A stretch of 64,000 nucleotides of DNA from Hemibagrus wyckioides (taxonomy: Eukaryota; Chordata; Actinopteri; Siluriformes; Bagridae), in the NCBI RefSeq assembly GCF_019097595.1, contig NC_080716.1, positions 11,837,401-11,901,400 on the forward strand, in the 5' to 3' direction. Shown in pieces: positions 1-12,155 of this stretch. The translations under genes and the position numbers were made by a program. The notes beneath the pieces were generated by a model. That model had not been told where the DNA came from, did not search any database, and saw only the letters and a list, made by a program, of their open reading frames with translations. The first letter of the stretch is position 1, and each line of letters opens with the position of its first letter.

Positions 1-203
1 TACATTGATAGGGGGAGTTAATGTACTCATTTTTTTATTTACACCACTGTCCTGATCAAGGTACTGTCTACCTCTCTGTCTATATTTCTGCATGCTTTAT
101 GTTTTCTTGTCTCCTTAAAGGGAAGCATTAATTCAAATCAGTAGGAAATTAGTGATCACCTTAAGCCTATGATGAAACATTTCTCTCCTGATGGAAGTGG
201 ATT

Positions 204-323
<120 letters not shown>

Positions 324-363
324 ACACATACACATTCGGCATATATACACATATACATATATA

Positions 364-1397
364 CACTATATTGCCAAAAGTATTCGCTCACCTGCCTTGA
401 CTTGCATATGAACTTAAGTGACATCCCATTCCTAATCCATAGGGTTCAATATGACGTCAGTCCACCCTTTGCAGCTATAACAGCTTCAACTCTTCTGGGA
501 ACGCTGTCCACAAGGTTTAGGAGTGTGTTTATGGGAATTTTTGACCATTCTTCCAGAAGCGCATTTGTGAGGTCACACACTGATGTTGGACGAGAAGGCC
601 TGGCTCTCAGTCTCCGCTCTAATTCATCCCAAAGGTGTTCTATCGGGTTGAGGTCAGGACTCTGTGCAGGCCAGTCAAGTTCATCCACACCAGACTCTGT
701 CATCCATGTCTTTATGGACCTTGCTTTGTGCACTGGTGCACAGTCATGTTGGAAGAGGAAGGGGCCAGCTCCAAACTGTTCCCACAAAGTTGGGAGCATG
801 GAATTGTCCAAAATGTCTTGGTATGCTGAAGCATTCAGAGTTCCTTTCACTGGAACTAAGGGGCCAAGCCCAGCTCCTGAAAAACAACCCCACACCATAA
901 TCCCCCCTCCACCAAACTTTACACTTGGCACAATGCAGTCAGACAAGTACCGTTCTCCTGGCAACCACCAAACCCAGACTCGTCCATCAGATTGCCAGAT
1001 GGAGAAGCGCGATTTGTCACTCCAGAGAACGTGTCTCCACTGCTCTAGAGTCCAGTGGCGGCGTGCTTTACACCACTGCATCCGACGCTTTGCATTACAC
1101 TTGGAGATGTATGGCTTGGATGCAGCTGCTCGGCCATGGAAACCCATTCCATGAAGCTCTCTGCGCACTGTTCTTGAGAGGAAATTTCACGACTGGATTT
1201 GTTGCACAGGTGGCATCCTATCACAGTTCCACGCTGGAATTCACTGAGCTCCTGAGAGCGACCCATTCTTTCACAAATGTTTGTAAAAACAGTCTGCATG
1301 CCTAGGTGCTTGATTTTATACACCTGTGGCCATGGAAGTGATTGGAACACCTGATTCTGATTATTTGGATGGGTGAGCGAATACTTTTGGCAATATA

Positions 1398-1400
<3 letters not shown>
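364..1400 (-). mobile_element. Tc1-like transposon, internally deleted copy
   Basis: A 29-bp terminal repeat at each end (starting CACTATATTGCCAAAAG at 364-392, inverted at 1372-1400) is flanked by TA on both sides, the standard Tc1 target duplication. The right flank is a (TA)n tract. The element is 1,037 bp. Compared with the copy at 24311-25550 it lacks about 200 bp between TTCTTGAG and AGGAAATTT near 1175, removing part of the transposase DNA-binding region. Confidence 0.95.
446..1266 (-). pseudogene. Tc1 transposase, deleted copy
   Basis: Reading starts at 1266 (MGRSQELSEFQRG) and runs to ISS, where the internal deletion shifts the frame. The remainder is open as 240 codons (446-1168) starting [14 protein letters not shown] and includes the DD34E catalytic parts: [16 protein letters not shown] and [11 protein letters not shown]. 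The catalytic residues are present, but much of the paired helix-turn-helix region is lost, so the product should not bind its termini. Confidence 0.9.

Positions 1401-1444
<44 letters not shown>
1401..1444. repeat. (TA)n microsatellite at Tc1 end
   Basis: An alternating TA tract directly abutting the right terminal repeat of the first Tc1. Confidence 0.97.
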
Positions 1445-1447
<3 letters not shown>

Positions 1448-1984
1448 TATATCAGGTGTCTATATATATATAGACAACTGTTTCACTGCTTGTAAAAATG
1501 TTTAAGATTTTTAAGATATTAGCAGCACTACGTTTATTCACTGAGTTAGAACTAAGTCCCAACTTTAATAAAACTTTATAAAAACCTTTAATTCAGAACA
1601 GTATATACACATGTGTCTGTTACATACCATGATATGGTATAATGAGTCACATGACCAAGAAATGCTGTAAAACTATACCAGTTTGAAGAGAACCATTCCA
1701 GACATTTTCCAGTTTCTGCTCTGGCTGTTATTGATTCACTGCCAGTTTGCAAAGTGGCTGGTTAAATGTGTGATCTATATCTAGCATCTTTGGCTTTCAG
1801 TGCTTCTAGATTCACTCATGTTAAAGACCATTTCTGAATCCTTGATATATCACTTGGCCATGATGTGCTCCATATGCACCTCAATTAGGATCTATTAGTT
1901 TTAGGTTAGGCCTTTATTTCTATCCTGTGAACAGAGTGTCTGAGGCTGAGACTAACACACAATTCTGTTGAATTGTTGAATCTC

Positions 1985-2080
1985 ATTTGTTAGAAATTGC
2001 TTTCTATAACAGCACGGCTCTGACAGCATTTCAGCTGCAGGGTAGATAACAGGTTTATATTAATGTGTTTAATGTAGTAC
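1985..2080. repeat. Fragment of the same MITE-like family
   Basis: TTTCTATAACAGCACGGCTC, TGACAGCATTTCAGCTGCAG and TTTATATTAATGTGTTTAAT match the middle of the family copy at 48790. Confidence 0.45.
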
Positions 2081-2390
2081 TTTTTTTTAACAGTAAACAG
2101 TAAAAGTAAACAGTAAACAGAAGAAAAGTAACAGTAAACATTAACAATAAACAGTAAAAGTAAATAGTAAACAATAGAAAAGTAACAGTAAACAATAGAA
2201 AAGTAACAGTAAACATTAACAGTAAAAGTAAACAGTAAACAGAAGAAAAGTAACAGTAAACATTAACAGTAAACAGTAAAAGTAAACAGTAAAAAGTAAC
2301 AGTAAAGAAACTTTAACAGTAAACTTTAATAGCAAATAGTACAAAATTAACTGTAAACAGTAGAAAAGTAACAGTAACAGTAAATAAATC
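2075..2390. repeat. AACAGTAA-based minisatellite
   Basis: Irregular repetition of AACAGTAA and GTAAAAGTAAACAGTAAACA, with an imperfect longer period of about 50-60 bp (recurring AGAAAAGTAACAGTAAAC). Upstream flank of the gene. Confidence 0.85.
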
Positions 2391-2751
2391 TGCATTTTCT
2401 CGTACTCTGTCCCATTTGTTCCTCTAGCTCTCAATTCCAAATCTTGTATGGTCTATCAAGGAGAGAACAATATAAGTAGTTCCATAACACTACTAACTGT
2501 ATATTATATTCTGCTTGATATATCGCTTTGCTTGTATTTCCTCATTTGCAAGTTAGATAAGAGTGCCTACAATATGAATAAATGGAAAATGTAAACAGAT
2601 TGTGTATAATTAGCTGCTATTCATCCATGAAAAAGGTTAGGCTTTTTGTAAGAAGAATGCGTATTTAACATTGTGCAAAGAGACACTACATCAGTGTTTT
2701 GAACAAAAGCTGTTCCCTTAACTTTTCTGTCAGGAGAGAGTTCAGGATAGC

Positions 2752-2753
<2 letters not shown>

Positions 2754-2783
<30 letters not shown>
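2754..2783. repeat. (GA)n microsatellite
   Basis: A 30-bp alternating GA run. Confidence 0.97.
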
Positions 2784-2786
<3 letters not shown>

Positions 2787-4639
2787 GGGACTGTTTGTAG
2801 CTGCTATAATGTGTATATAATATTAACTGTAACTATAAACTGATTCGTCATTAATTTAATAAATGTTATCATCTCAAAAGAGGAATAAAACACTGTGATT
2901 TGCTAAAATAAAAAAAAATGGTATTTGTGTGCTATTCTAGGAAAAATAATCAACAACAGGTCGATCACAAATAATTCAGTCAAGTTTTATATGATATTAA
3001 TCTTTCTTATCTCTGAGAGAGTGTTGTTATACATCAGGAAGGCTTAAAAGGGGATTTAACACCTTAACACACACACACACAAATATCAGATATGCACACA
3101 CAATCACAAACATGGCATCAATGCTGGGATTCTGTGCTAGGGATTTTGAGGGATGCCCCATTGTGCACACTAGGTGTGCGTCCTGTGTGTAGGTCTGTGT
3201 CGAGTGTGTAGCACGGCAGTGTGGGTTCAAGGCCTGACTCTGGATCAGATGAAAAGACTTCACTATATCTAGCTGCTTAATCCTGTAAGCTATTTCGGTA
3301 GCATCTGTGTGTGTCTGTGTGTGTGTGTGTGTGAGATAACACAGCGTGCTAATACCTCCAGTCTGATGAACAGTAATCCACTCGACTTGCAGTGACCGTC
3401 TGTATGGCCTTCCCTCGCTGTGGATCTGTCTGCCTTCTCCCTCAGTTCTTTCCTCCGTCCATTCTTTCGTGTCTGGATATAGCTCAGAGGACTGCACACT
3501 TGTCCCCAAACACACATGAGTAGACGGACTGTGACTCGAGCAGCTGTCCAGGTAAGGGTAACACAGCATTCTGCAGAATACATAAGAATTCTAAAAAGCA
3601 GCAGTGATTTCAACAGTCGTAATGCATATGGAAGTTGCTGTGTTGCTATTCCTAGCTGTCTTCCCTATCCTAGATGCCATAGAGGAGTGCAAATTCTTTT
3701 AAATTTATAATCATGGCACAATGCTGTACTCAAACCCTGGGTCATGTATCTAACATCCAGTGTCTGTTATTCAGATTGCTCAGATGTGTTCTAAATGAGC
3801 ATAAATACAGATATGGATAAGAGACTCTCTAACATTGTAGACTAGACATAAACACCATGACGAGTTTGTGCAAAGATAAAACAGAAAAAAAGTCCTGCAA
3901 AACCACAAACTTTCATTCTTAGCTTGAAAAGCATGAGGAGGAAGCTGACAGAGGCAGAAAGCTTGCTTTGCTCAGTCACATTAGATTAGAAAAAAGGTTC
4001 TTTCTGGTTCACAAATTGAATAAAGTTATGTTTGTAGAATAGCTATTTTTTATTGTAATATGTGAATAAAAACAAAAACAAATAAAAAACACACACACTT
4101 CTGGTATAGATCATGTGACTTTGAATAATTGGACTAATGAAAAAAAAATTGTTTAAAGTTTATTGCATTGTGCATAAAGAACGCTTTAAGCATCGATACA
4201 CAATGAAATTCAACCTACAATTAATTTTTTTTTTTTTTACACAGTAGATAAAAGTAGTTAAAGTAAGCAAGGGAAACTGTAAACAGTGTATAAAGTGGCA
4301 TAATGGGAGATATTACACATACTCTGAATTATTCATGTATTCTAGCCTGTAAAAATAATGATATTCTTTAAAGAATGTAAACACTGTATGCAGTCCAAAA
4401 GCGTCATAGTGGGAAATATTGCACATAGAGGTACAGAGTATCATTAAAATGCTTAGCATAATATTGCTTAAATTCATGCCTCTTTATTTGATATCTCAGC
4501 GCTTTGAGGTATTTATACAGAAAGTGTTGTAGCAGTGAGTAGATCCAAACTGTACGTTGCTCCTTGTATGATGTTGTAGCTATCACACTGAACTAAATCT
4601 GATAGCTTTTTACAAATAAATATTTCAAAGATGCATCAT

Positions 4640-5000
4640 CTGCTTCTGCTGATTTTCTTTCCCTTGGTTATTTGACCGCAGATACTATATAACTGTGATT
4701 CGTTATACTTGTGGCTTTGTGAACTCTGATCTTCAGCAGCCGTGTGGGGGTTTTCACTGACGAGCCAATTTTCAGCCGAGATTTATTCCAGTCAAAGTGT
4801 GCCTGCGTTCTTTTGACTGAAATCGTTAATTAAACAAACGAGAGCCAAAAAGAGCAGAGAAGAGCACAAGAGAGGGCGGGTCCTAATACGACCCCTAGAT
4901 TAACTCTAATCCCTGTGCTAATTGAGCCCCTTGTTTCAGTTGTCAGCACAGACAATAATTAAAGGATAAAATCTTCTTTTGTGGAATCTGTTTTACTTTC
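4640..5000. promoter_or_regulatory. Possible conserved non-coding element
   Basis: This is a complex, repeat-free block of mixed composition within simple, AT-rich surroundings. It contains homeodomain-like sites (GTTAATTAAAC, GCTAATTGAG, GATTAACTCTAATCC) and ACAATAATTAAAGG, which combines SOX-like and homeodomain-like cores. No open frame fits. It looks like a developmental enhancer, about 4.4 kb upstream of exon 1; conservation was not tested. Confidence 0.3.
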
Positions 5001-5212
5001 CAAAAGTGAAGCATGTGTTCGTTCATAGTTTGGGATTTGTTTCTTTATCATACATTAGTTACTACAAAGTCAGTAAACATTTCAGTACAGCATCGTTACA
5101 TGAAACAAGCTTTCTGGTTTAAGAGCGAGAAGGAAAGAGGAATAATAACAGGACTATATTTGGTGTGATTCATATTCTGATGCAGAGTAATTCAGTTAAT
5201 TAAACAGTTCAA

Positions 5213-5214
5213 CT

Positions 5215-5250
<36 letters not shown>
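5213..5250. repeat. (GT)n(GA)n compound microsatellite
   Basis: A GT run passes directly into a GA run. Confidence 0.97.
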
Positions 5251-5251
<1 letters not shown>

Positions 5252-6748
5252 TTGGTCTGTTTGGTGCTCAGACGATGAATGAGATCATCGATGTAGGATG
5301 TAGGTGGGTTTTTTTTTTACTGTATATTTGCGTGTGACTAAGTTTTCTTTATTTATCCCTGTTTCTCTTTCTCAGTTCTCACTTTCAGTTTTCATGTGCT
5401 TTACTTGCATGACAGATAATTTTACATTTATATTGTCAAAGGAAGAGAAGTGCAGAACAGGAGAAATAAAAGAAAACAAAACAAAAAAACAAATGAAAAA
5501 AACAATATAAAGACAAATATAAAGGCACTATAATCATGGAAATAATTCATCTTTGTATCTCTATTCCCACGTGTTTTTGTAGATAAATATTGCTATCCCT
5601 ATACCTAAATCTAAACCCGTCAACTAAAAGAATCAACTCTTACATTTTTAACTAAACTCTTGATTTTTCTTTCTTCTTTAGAATAAAGCAGGTTTCTTTA
5701 TAGAGGCTGCCAAAACTGTCACATATTCCTATCATTAAGGGGATATTTGACCAATGCCCTGCTACTTTTCAACACACACACACACACACACACACACCCA
5801 GACAGAGAGATGGTGTTGCGTCTCCATCTCTTACTTTCTGTCCTTCTGCATTCAGCTGTGAATTGATTGGCTCACGCCCTGAAACTCTAGGGACTTCCAG
5901 TCAGGATGAAAATGCACGGAGGGCCGCTCGTCTCCTTTGGTAACACCTCGGCTTTGTTTCCATGGGGACTCAAAGCTGCAAACAGCGAAGGAGGAAGCAG
6001 TGCTTAAAATAGAACGAGTTTCTACTACCATCACACGGCTAATCTGAACAGTGTGCAATGCTTTTTGATTAAATCAGGCAAGAACAATGGGTGTAGGATA
6101 ATGATAGTAATGACTTTTTATTCTAGTATTTTTATTCTTCTATTATTTTTATTCTTATTATAGTTTAATGCAGTGTAACAGCAAAAAAATCATATAATTG
6201 TGAAAAAAATTAACTATCTATTGTATTTATTAGTATCTTAGTAGAAATAATGCTTGATTTTGCTCTATTTAATCAGAGCTTCATTTATTTGCTATCTAAG
6301 GCAGGAAGCTTAAATATCACTGTGCTGAGGGGGAAAAAAAGCCCTGACATTTGATGCTGCTGAAGCTTGCCGTGATGCTTATAGGTCATGCAGGACAGAC
6401 TAAAAGATTCCATATCAGGGTCCAATATGACACCATAAAGCAGTCAGGAGGATTTTAGTCTTTGTTGACAGTTTTAGAAATCAATGCTTGTGAACATACC
6501 TGATCCTAGTGGGTTGGGCTGGAGTTGTTTGTGATAACAGAATTGTTTCCATTTGTGTGTGTGTGTGTGTATGTGTGTGTGTGCACGTGCAAACATACAT
6601 GACAGAATGATGTTGTGGAACCAGCGAGCCCATCCAACCTGCATCAGACCTTTGAGAATGTATCTCCCTGCCATCATGTGAATCATGTTTTCTTGGCTCA
6701 AATAATACTGCCATGATTTCAGAATGTGCCAAAAGCTGAAAGCCATCT

Positions 6749-6749
<1 letters not shown>

Positions 6750-6793
<44 letters not shown>
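6750..6793. repeat. (CT)n(GT)n compound microsatellite
   Basis: CT run followed by a short GT run. Confidence 0.97.
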
Positions 6794-7534
6794 CTGAGTA
6801 ATTCTTAGATCCAGAGAAAAATATTTCATGATATATATCTAGATATGTCTATATGTCATTTCCTTGTTTTCTCTTAAGTGTGTGTGTTTAGAACTGCATG
6901 TGTTGGATCAATCCAGCCATTTGTTGGAGGGTCATCTGTGACAGTGACCTTTTTCCCTCATAAGAAAACAGGTTTTAGAGACATACACGTTATACAACTT
7001 GGGGTGTGTGCTCCCATATTATTGATTGATTGATTTATTTATTCATTTACATTTTAATTGTTTTTTTTCTCTCATAACAGGTAAATACATTGGAGATGTT
7101 AAATAAGTGCTTTAAAATGTAAAATGTTAAATAATCTCCTCACAACATACAGTAGGTGGAGCACAGTAATATAAACCTGTGATGTAGCTTGTGGCTGACA
7201 CTTCGAGCACTAAATGCAGTTTTAGAAAACCCCATATCACAAAGCACTGCTGAGAATAAATTGAGAATGCAACAGCTCTGTGGAAAAAGCGTACAATAAT
7301 GGAAACAATTTCATCCGATTTCTGTCCCCATGTTCTGATTCATCAGTAAGATCAGAGACACTTTTTGTGATCCACAAACTAACATATGTGATATTATTCA
7401 CAGTGTAAGAATGTTACCATTCATTAACAGAAGGAGTTAATGAGATGTCACTACTTAAAAATCATTACTAACGCTGTTTATGTGTGACTTAGTGGCTGTC
7501 TATGTATACACATCATTATTTCCTGATGTGTCTA

Positions 7535-7663
7535 TTTTCCTTAGTGCTTATCCTACACCAGGTCATATGGAACCTGGAGTCTATCCCAGGGGACTCGGGG
7601 CACAATGTGGGGGAAACCCAACCCATTACAGGGCGTGATTACATACACGCGCACACTCACACA

Positions 7664-7702
<39 letters not shown>

Positions 7703-7850
7703 TGATGCCAATCAGCCTATGTTCCCGTAGCACATGAAGAACATGTAAATTCCACACACACTGGGCAGAGGTGTGAATCAAACCCCCAACCCTGGAGGTG
7801 TGAGGCAAAAGTGTTAAAACCAACCACTAAGCCACCATGTCATAAAAATT
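7535..7850 (+). repeat. Dispersed fish repeat with internal (CA)n
   Basis: Landmarks in order are GGAACCTGGAGTCTATCCCA, GGGGACTCGGGGCACAATG, a (CA)n tract, GATGCCAATCAGCCTATG, AATTCCACACACACTGGGCA and CCCCCAACCCTGGAGGTGTG, ending ACCACTAAGCCACCATG. This is a common teleost interspersed repeat whose (CA)n is part of the element. Confidence 0.7.
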
Positions 7851-8034
7851 GCATTAGATGCATTATGCATTAAAAGTATTAATATATTCTTATTTGTGGG
7901 CTTTATAGTAAAGTGGTATTGTAATAACTGTATCGATTATTTCAATAGCTTGCCTACTCATGGCAAACAAACCGTGTGTGTGTGTGTGTGTGTTTAATTT
8001 CTTTTCTCCCGTTCAATGTAAGAAAGAGAATCAG

Positions 8035-8048
8035 CCAGCAGATGGCAC
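8035..8048 (+). promoter_or_regulatory. CTCF-like motif
   Basis: CCAGCAGATGGCAC fits the 14-bp CTCF core consensus CCASYAGRKGGCRS at every position. It lies 1.26 kb upstream of the exon 1 ATG. Single motif matches are common by chance, so occupancy is unproven. Confidence 0.35.
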
Positions 8049-8839
8049 CATAGTAAAACAAAACAAGGTGTGTGATGGGCTGAAGCTCCGTGCCAAAATA
8101 CTGTAGTTGGCTTTGGCTACACTGATATCACTGATATTTTACTGAAGTACTGTTAGTGTTCATTTATATGGTGGCTGAAAATATTTCATTAGGAATTTCC
8201 TATTTATTAGTTTGCATGGCTTCTAATAAATAATTGACTGTTACCTTAACATGAACATGCATTTTATAGATGAACAAGGGCTTGGCTAATACCTGGGTTG
8301 ATTTGTTATTATTAAAATGCTGATTTTATTAATCATTATTTAAACTGAGGATCTGTAGATTGTATTAATCACATAAAGAATGAATGCCGTGGATGCAGTG
8401 GTATATATACACACACACACACACACACAGACATGCACACTCTTTGATGTGGCATCTGGAGGCTCTTTAATGTGAGGAAAAAAACCCAAGGATGTGTGTT
8501 GAGGATCCCACATTCTGTATGTGTGTTGGGATTTTACAAGCTCGGTGTGACTTGGATGTAGACTGCACCATTCTCTCCTCCTGAATGGGGGAGGAAGGAA
8601 ATTTACAGACACGGTGGGGTCTGATGGAGAAGGTGCTTGCTTTTTAATATTTCATCTCCCTCCCCCTCTCTGTATTTCATGCGTGGTTGCATCCGTTTGT
8701 CCCAGCGAGTGGGTACAGTGTGGAACTGAGAAATGTGATTGGTTGCATCGTTATGTTTTTTTCCTGATGACTGTTAATGACAATGTAGTGCTAAAGCAGC
8801 GCAGTGTAGCCACAGAGGGATGGGTCACCCCATCGTTCT

Positions 8840-9307
8840 GCCTCTCTCGGGATTACTTATTGAGCTTTTCCCATCTCTGTACACCTTCCTTTATCTCACA
8901 CATTTGGCGTCACTTATTTTACGTTGTTACCCAGAGAGACAAGACTGATCTGGAGTAGTCTATTCAGAGAGCTGTCGTGGGAGGACTACAGCTTCTCTCT
9001 CTCTCTCTCTCGTTCTCTGGTTTACTTCTGATCTTATCCTATACCCCTCCCTTCTTGCATTGTTTCTTTCACATACACTCCGTCACCTGTGCTGGATGCT
9101 GTTACCCCGAGTGAGGAGGATGATCTTGAGTCTGGACTAGTCTATTCAGGGAGCTCTTGTGTCTGTTTCATTCTCTCTGCGCTTTTTGCAAAGAGAGCAG
9201 GTGGTCCATCTCTGCCCTTGGGCAGATAAGTCACCTGCTGTTACCAACCGGGCTCCTCTCGTCTCACCTCATATTTTTCTTCTTCTTGTGGAGAACGTGT
9301 GTCCATT
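8840..9307 (+). promoter_or_regulatory. Presumed promoter / 5' UTR of exon 1
   Basis: This is the stretch directly upstream of the exon 1 ATG. It is more GC-rich than the surrounding sequence and carries a (CT)n run (about 8993-9012). Two related blocks, near 8905-8980 and 9080-9160, share GTTACCC and TAGTCTATTCAG at a spacing of 175-182 bp. I find no convincing TATA box at a usable distance. Start-site position is unknown; the call rests on location only. Confidence 0.4.
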
Positions 9308-9433
9308 ATGGCGCACGCCGCGGCGCACCTCAAAAAGGCCCGGCTGGAGATGGACCAGCCCGACACGAAGGCACTGGAGAAAGCTCGTGAGAGAAGGAGA
9401 CGCTCACGAGAACGGGCTGAGCGCAAACGCAAG
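9308..9433 (+). CDS. ank2: ank2 exon 1, N-terminus
   Basis: This presumed first coding exon has 42 codons, ends in phase 0 and has donor AAG|GTACGC. The ATG has A at -3 and G at +4, a strong Kozak context. The peptide begins MAHAAAHLKKARLEMDQ and ends in a very basic run rich in Arg, Lys and Glu. It resembles the N-terminus I know for ankyrin-3 (MAHAASQLKK, then a basic tail), although all downstream exons are ankyrin-2-like. It joins in frame to exon 2 (SDSN). The intron that follows is about 19 kb, so the assignment rests on peptide similarity and phase. Confidence 0.85.
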
Positions 9434-9561
9434 GTACGCCACACGGCAAGCTGGCTTTTTTTCATGCCACCTTCACGAGCAACATGGGCAATGATGCTTC
9501 CTCGAGTTCCAGAATTTCATATCACTCTTACCATCTCACTTCCAGGTCTATCTGCTACATC

Positions 9562-9588
9562 TGTGTGTGTGTGTGTGTGTGTGTGTGT
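9562..9588. repeat. (GT)n in intron 1
   Basis: A GT run about 130 bp after the exon 1 donor. Confidence 0.95.
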
Positions 9589-12122
9589 TTTTAACTCCAG
9601 GGATTTCCAGGATACTTCCACTACTCTCATATTCACCACCACTTTTCACCTCCCCAATAAATATTTTCTCACTCATCAGTAACATCCATGTCTTTATGCA
9701 GCTCTTATGCAGCAGTTACATGTTAGGCTGGCATAAGGGGAAGTCTTCTCTTTGATGTATCTGATGTTTTGGTGCATCAGGATGCTTAAAGAAATTAACC
9801 TAAATCTGCAACACAGATATCTTCCTCATGCCATTATTTGGTTCGTTCCTCCTTATTTATTCATGTTAACATCCATCCCTTGCCAGTTTCTGTTCCTGCA
9901 TATATATGTCTGCTCTATCACACCAATCCAGTGTTACAGAGCATCCTTTTCAGCACCCCTCTAGTAGAAATTGACCAAATTCAGCATTTTGTCAGCATCT
10001 CTGTCTCGTTTTGCTTCATTAATCTCTTAATAACACGGTGACCGGTATCACACTGAGCCTGCCTTGAGTCTTACTGCAGCATCACATACTGTAGGAGTGC
10101 AGTACATTTGCTGCTATGCGACTGTGTATTTGGAATCCACCGATTGCCCACAGGAACGTAAAATCAAGGGCATATCTTAGAGAAGCACTAGAATGCAATA
10201 CATGTCATTGCTAGTTTTTAATGAAAGGCTGTTTGTATGAAGATGTGTTTGGGATGTATGACGTGCACCAAGGCATGTGATTTACACTGCTTCCCATATG
10301 ATCACTTTCTCATGTTTTGTTTTCAAGGAGATTGAACAGCGTTCAAAATTTTCTTGCCTCACTTGCTCGAAAGAGAAGCTTGTGCATTGTGTAGAGTATG
10401 AAAAACTACACAAAGTTGTCATGGATTTCAGGCAGCATTAAAATAAGCCATAAAAACCTCTCAGCATTCACCTGTGGTTTTATTGCATGCCATTTGTTTG
10501 TGTTCTGTTATTTGCCAAGGCGCTTATTGCTTAAATGACTATAATCATGATGAAGATAGCTTTGGAAAAAAAAACAAACAATTTAGACTTACTAATTTGA
10601 AGCAGAAGACAAGATGCAGAAATGGCATTTTACTTACGCACAGATTGATGATTATATAACATCAATACTTTGCAGCAGTTGGACTGAAACTAAACTATAC
10701 TTTCAATGCTTGCTTGCAGGGGAAACGACAAGACATGGGAAGCCTCACAAATTATTTTTTCATTCTTTGTCGCATTATGGAACAAGGAAACATGATTTCA
10801 GTCACTGTTTCATGGTTTTCCGTGTCAGCACCATGTCAGATCTTTGAATGTTAGGATAAAATGTTGTAGATTGACTGTTGGAGCCTGGGTTTGCTGCCAG
10901 GAATGGAAATAAACTCTTTGGGCAAAATAATGTAGTGACACTGACCGGGATATCAGTATGTAATTGTACAAATGTCAGTAGGTTGTGCACCTGAAAATTG
11001 AATTGTCAGTTGTTGGCCTGATTCTGGAGAGCATTGCTGTGTAACGTCGGTTTAATGGTGGTCTAATATTTATAAAATGGCTTTGGTGGGAACAATATCC
11101 ACAGAGCCAAAACATAGCAACAGCTAGAAATATTATTGTTAGCTATTATATTAAATAGGATGAGTGCTGCCAAGCAATGGCAAGTTTCTGTAAAATTAAT
11201 GAGGACTGAGTAAGTAAGTGAGTAAGCATTGGTACTAGAACGCATCGGCAGATCGCTTTTAAAGAGTCGCTTCAGTGGAGATTGCAAGCAATTATTATCT
11301 TACTCACGTAAATATATAACCAACAAACAAGTGCACTTTTATTGCATTACATCTTGCTTTGTCATGACGGAAAGTCTGGGTTGAAATGCTTTGCTTTATT
11401 TATTTATGTTACTGTGTGGGAGTGTTGTGTCTAGCTCAGATGTTATTAAGAATCCCCCCGCCCCCCAAGTCAAATCTAACTGATGCTCCTTGATCTAAAA
11501 TGGAATAGCTGCAGTAGCAGACAGATAATCAACCTTCCCTTCCATTTTTGCATTTCTGAAGTGTTCGAGACTCTTCATGAATTTTACATCAGGAGCTGGA
11601 ATATATGGAAGACCACACGTTGTGCATGTTCTGAGCTGTTTTAATGGTTTATGAAACACATGAGACTAATCTCTTGCTCTGGATAACCTCTGCCCGCCTT
11701 CCCGTACAGAGAGTCCACATCCTTCTGTGCAGTTTGCTCCGGTTTATTTATAAATCTGTTGAATAATTGACAAGGGTGGAGGACCTGAGTGGTATAGTTT
11801 TTCATCACTGGATACAGGACATTTCTCCAAACTAAGTTCAATGCTGTAGAAAGGATTAACACCCATCTGAACAGCTAATCATTTTGCTGAACACACCGCA
11901 AAAACATTAGCTATAAAAAAACCCAAGACCAATATATAAAAAAGCTGTACAGTCTACTAAAGGCTTTTGATATAGTAAATGAAACATGAACTGGCTTTTC
12001 GAATGTTTTGACACAACTAAGAATATCCATTAACTAAACTGCAGTTTTCCCGCTATTCATATTTACTTATATGTCTATGGCAGTGAAATTTGCTTTGCAT
12101 AGTTTCGCACATCTATCAAACA

Positions 12123-12123
<1 letters not shown>

Positions 12124-12151
<28 letters not shown>
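12124..12151. repeat. (TA)n in intron 1
   Basis: A short alternating TA tract. Confidence 0.95.

Positions 12152-12155
<4 letters not shown>

Larger units (their letters stand above)
1445..8839. other. 5' flanking DNA
   Basis: No gene found. Apart from the minisatellite, the dispersed repeat at 7535, short CA/GT runs (about 3068, 3305, 5772, 6556, 7974, 8408) and the possible element at 4640-5000, the sequence is AT-rich and unremarkable. Confidence 0.7.

Noticed and set aside
402..1154. Long + strand open frame over the first Tc1 (and the twin at 24355-25134)
   Set aside because: It is the antisense shadow of the transposase, which is clearly coded on the minus strand.
3027..3569. 180-codon minus-strand open frame
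   Set aside because: Kept open largely by CA/GT repeats; low-complexity peptide, no domain, no start or splice support.
4884..4892. TAATACGAC, resembling the start of a T7 promoter
   Set aside because: Only nine bases match and the rest of the promoter is absent; chance in a nuclear genome.
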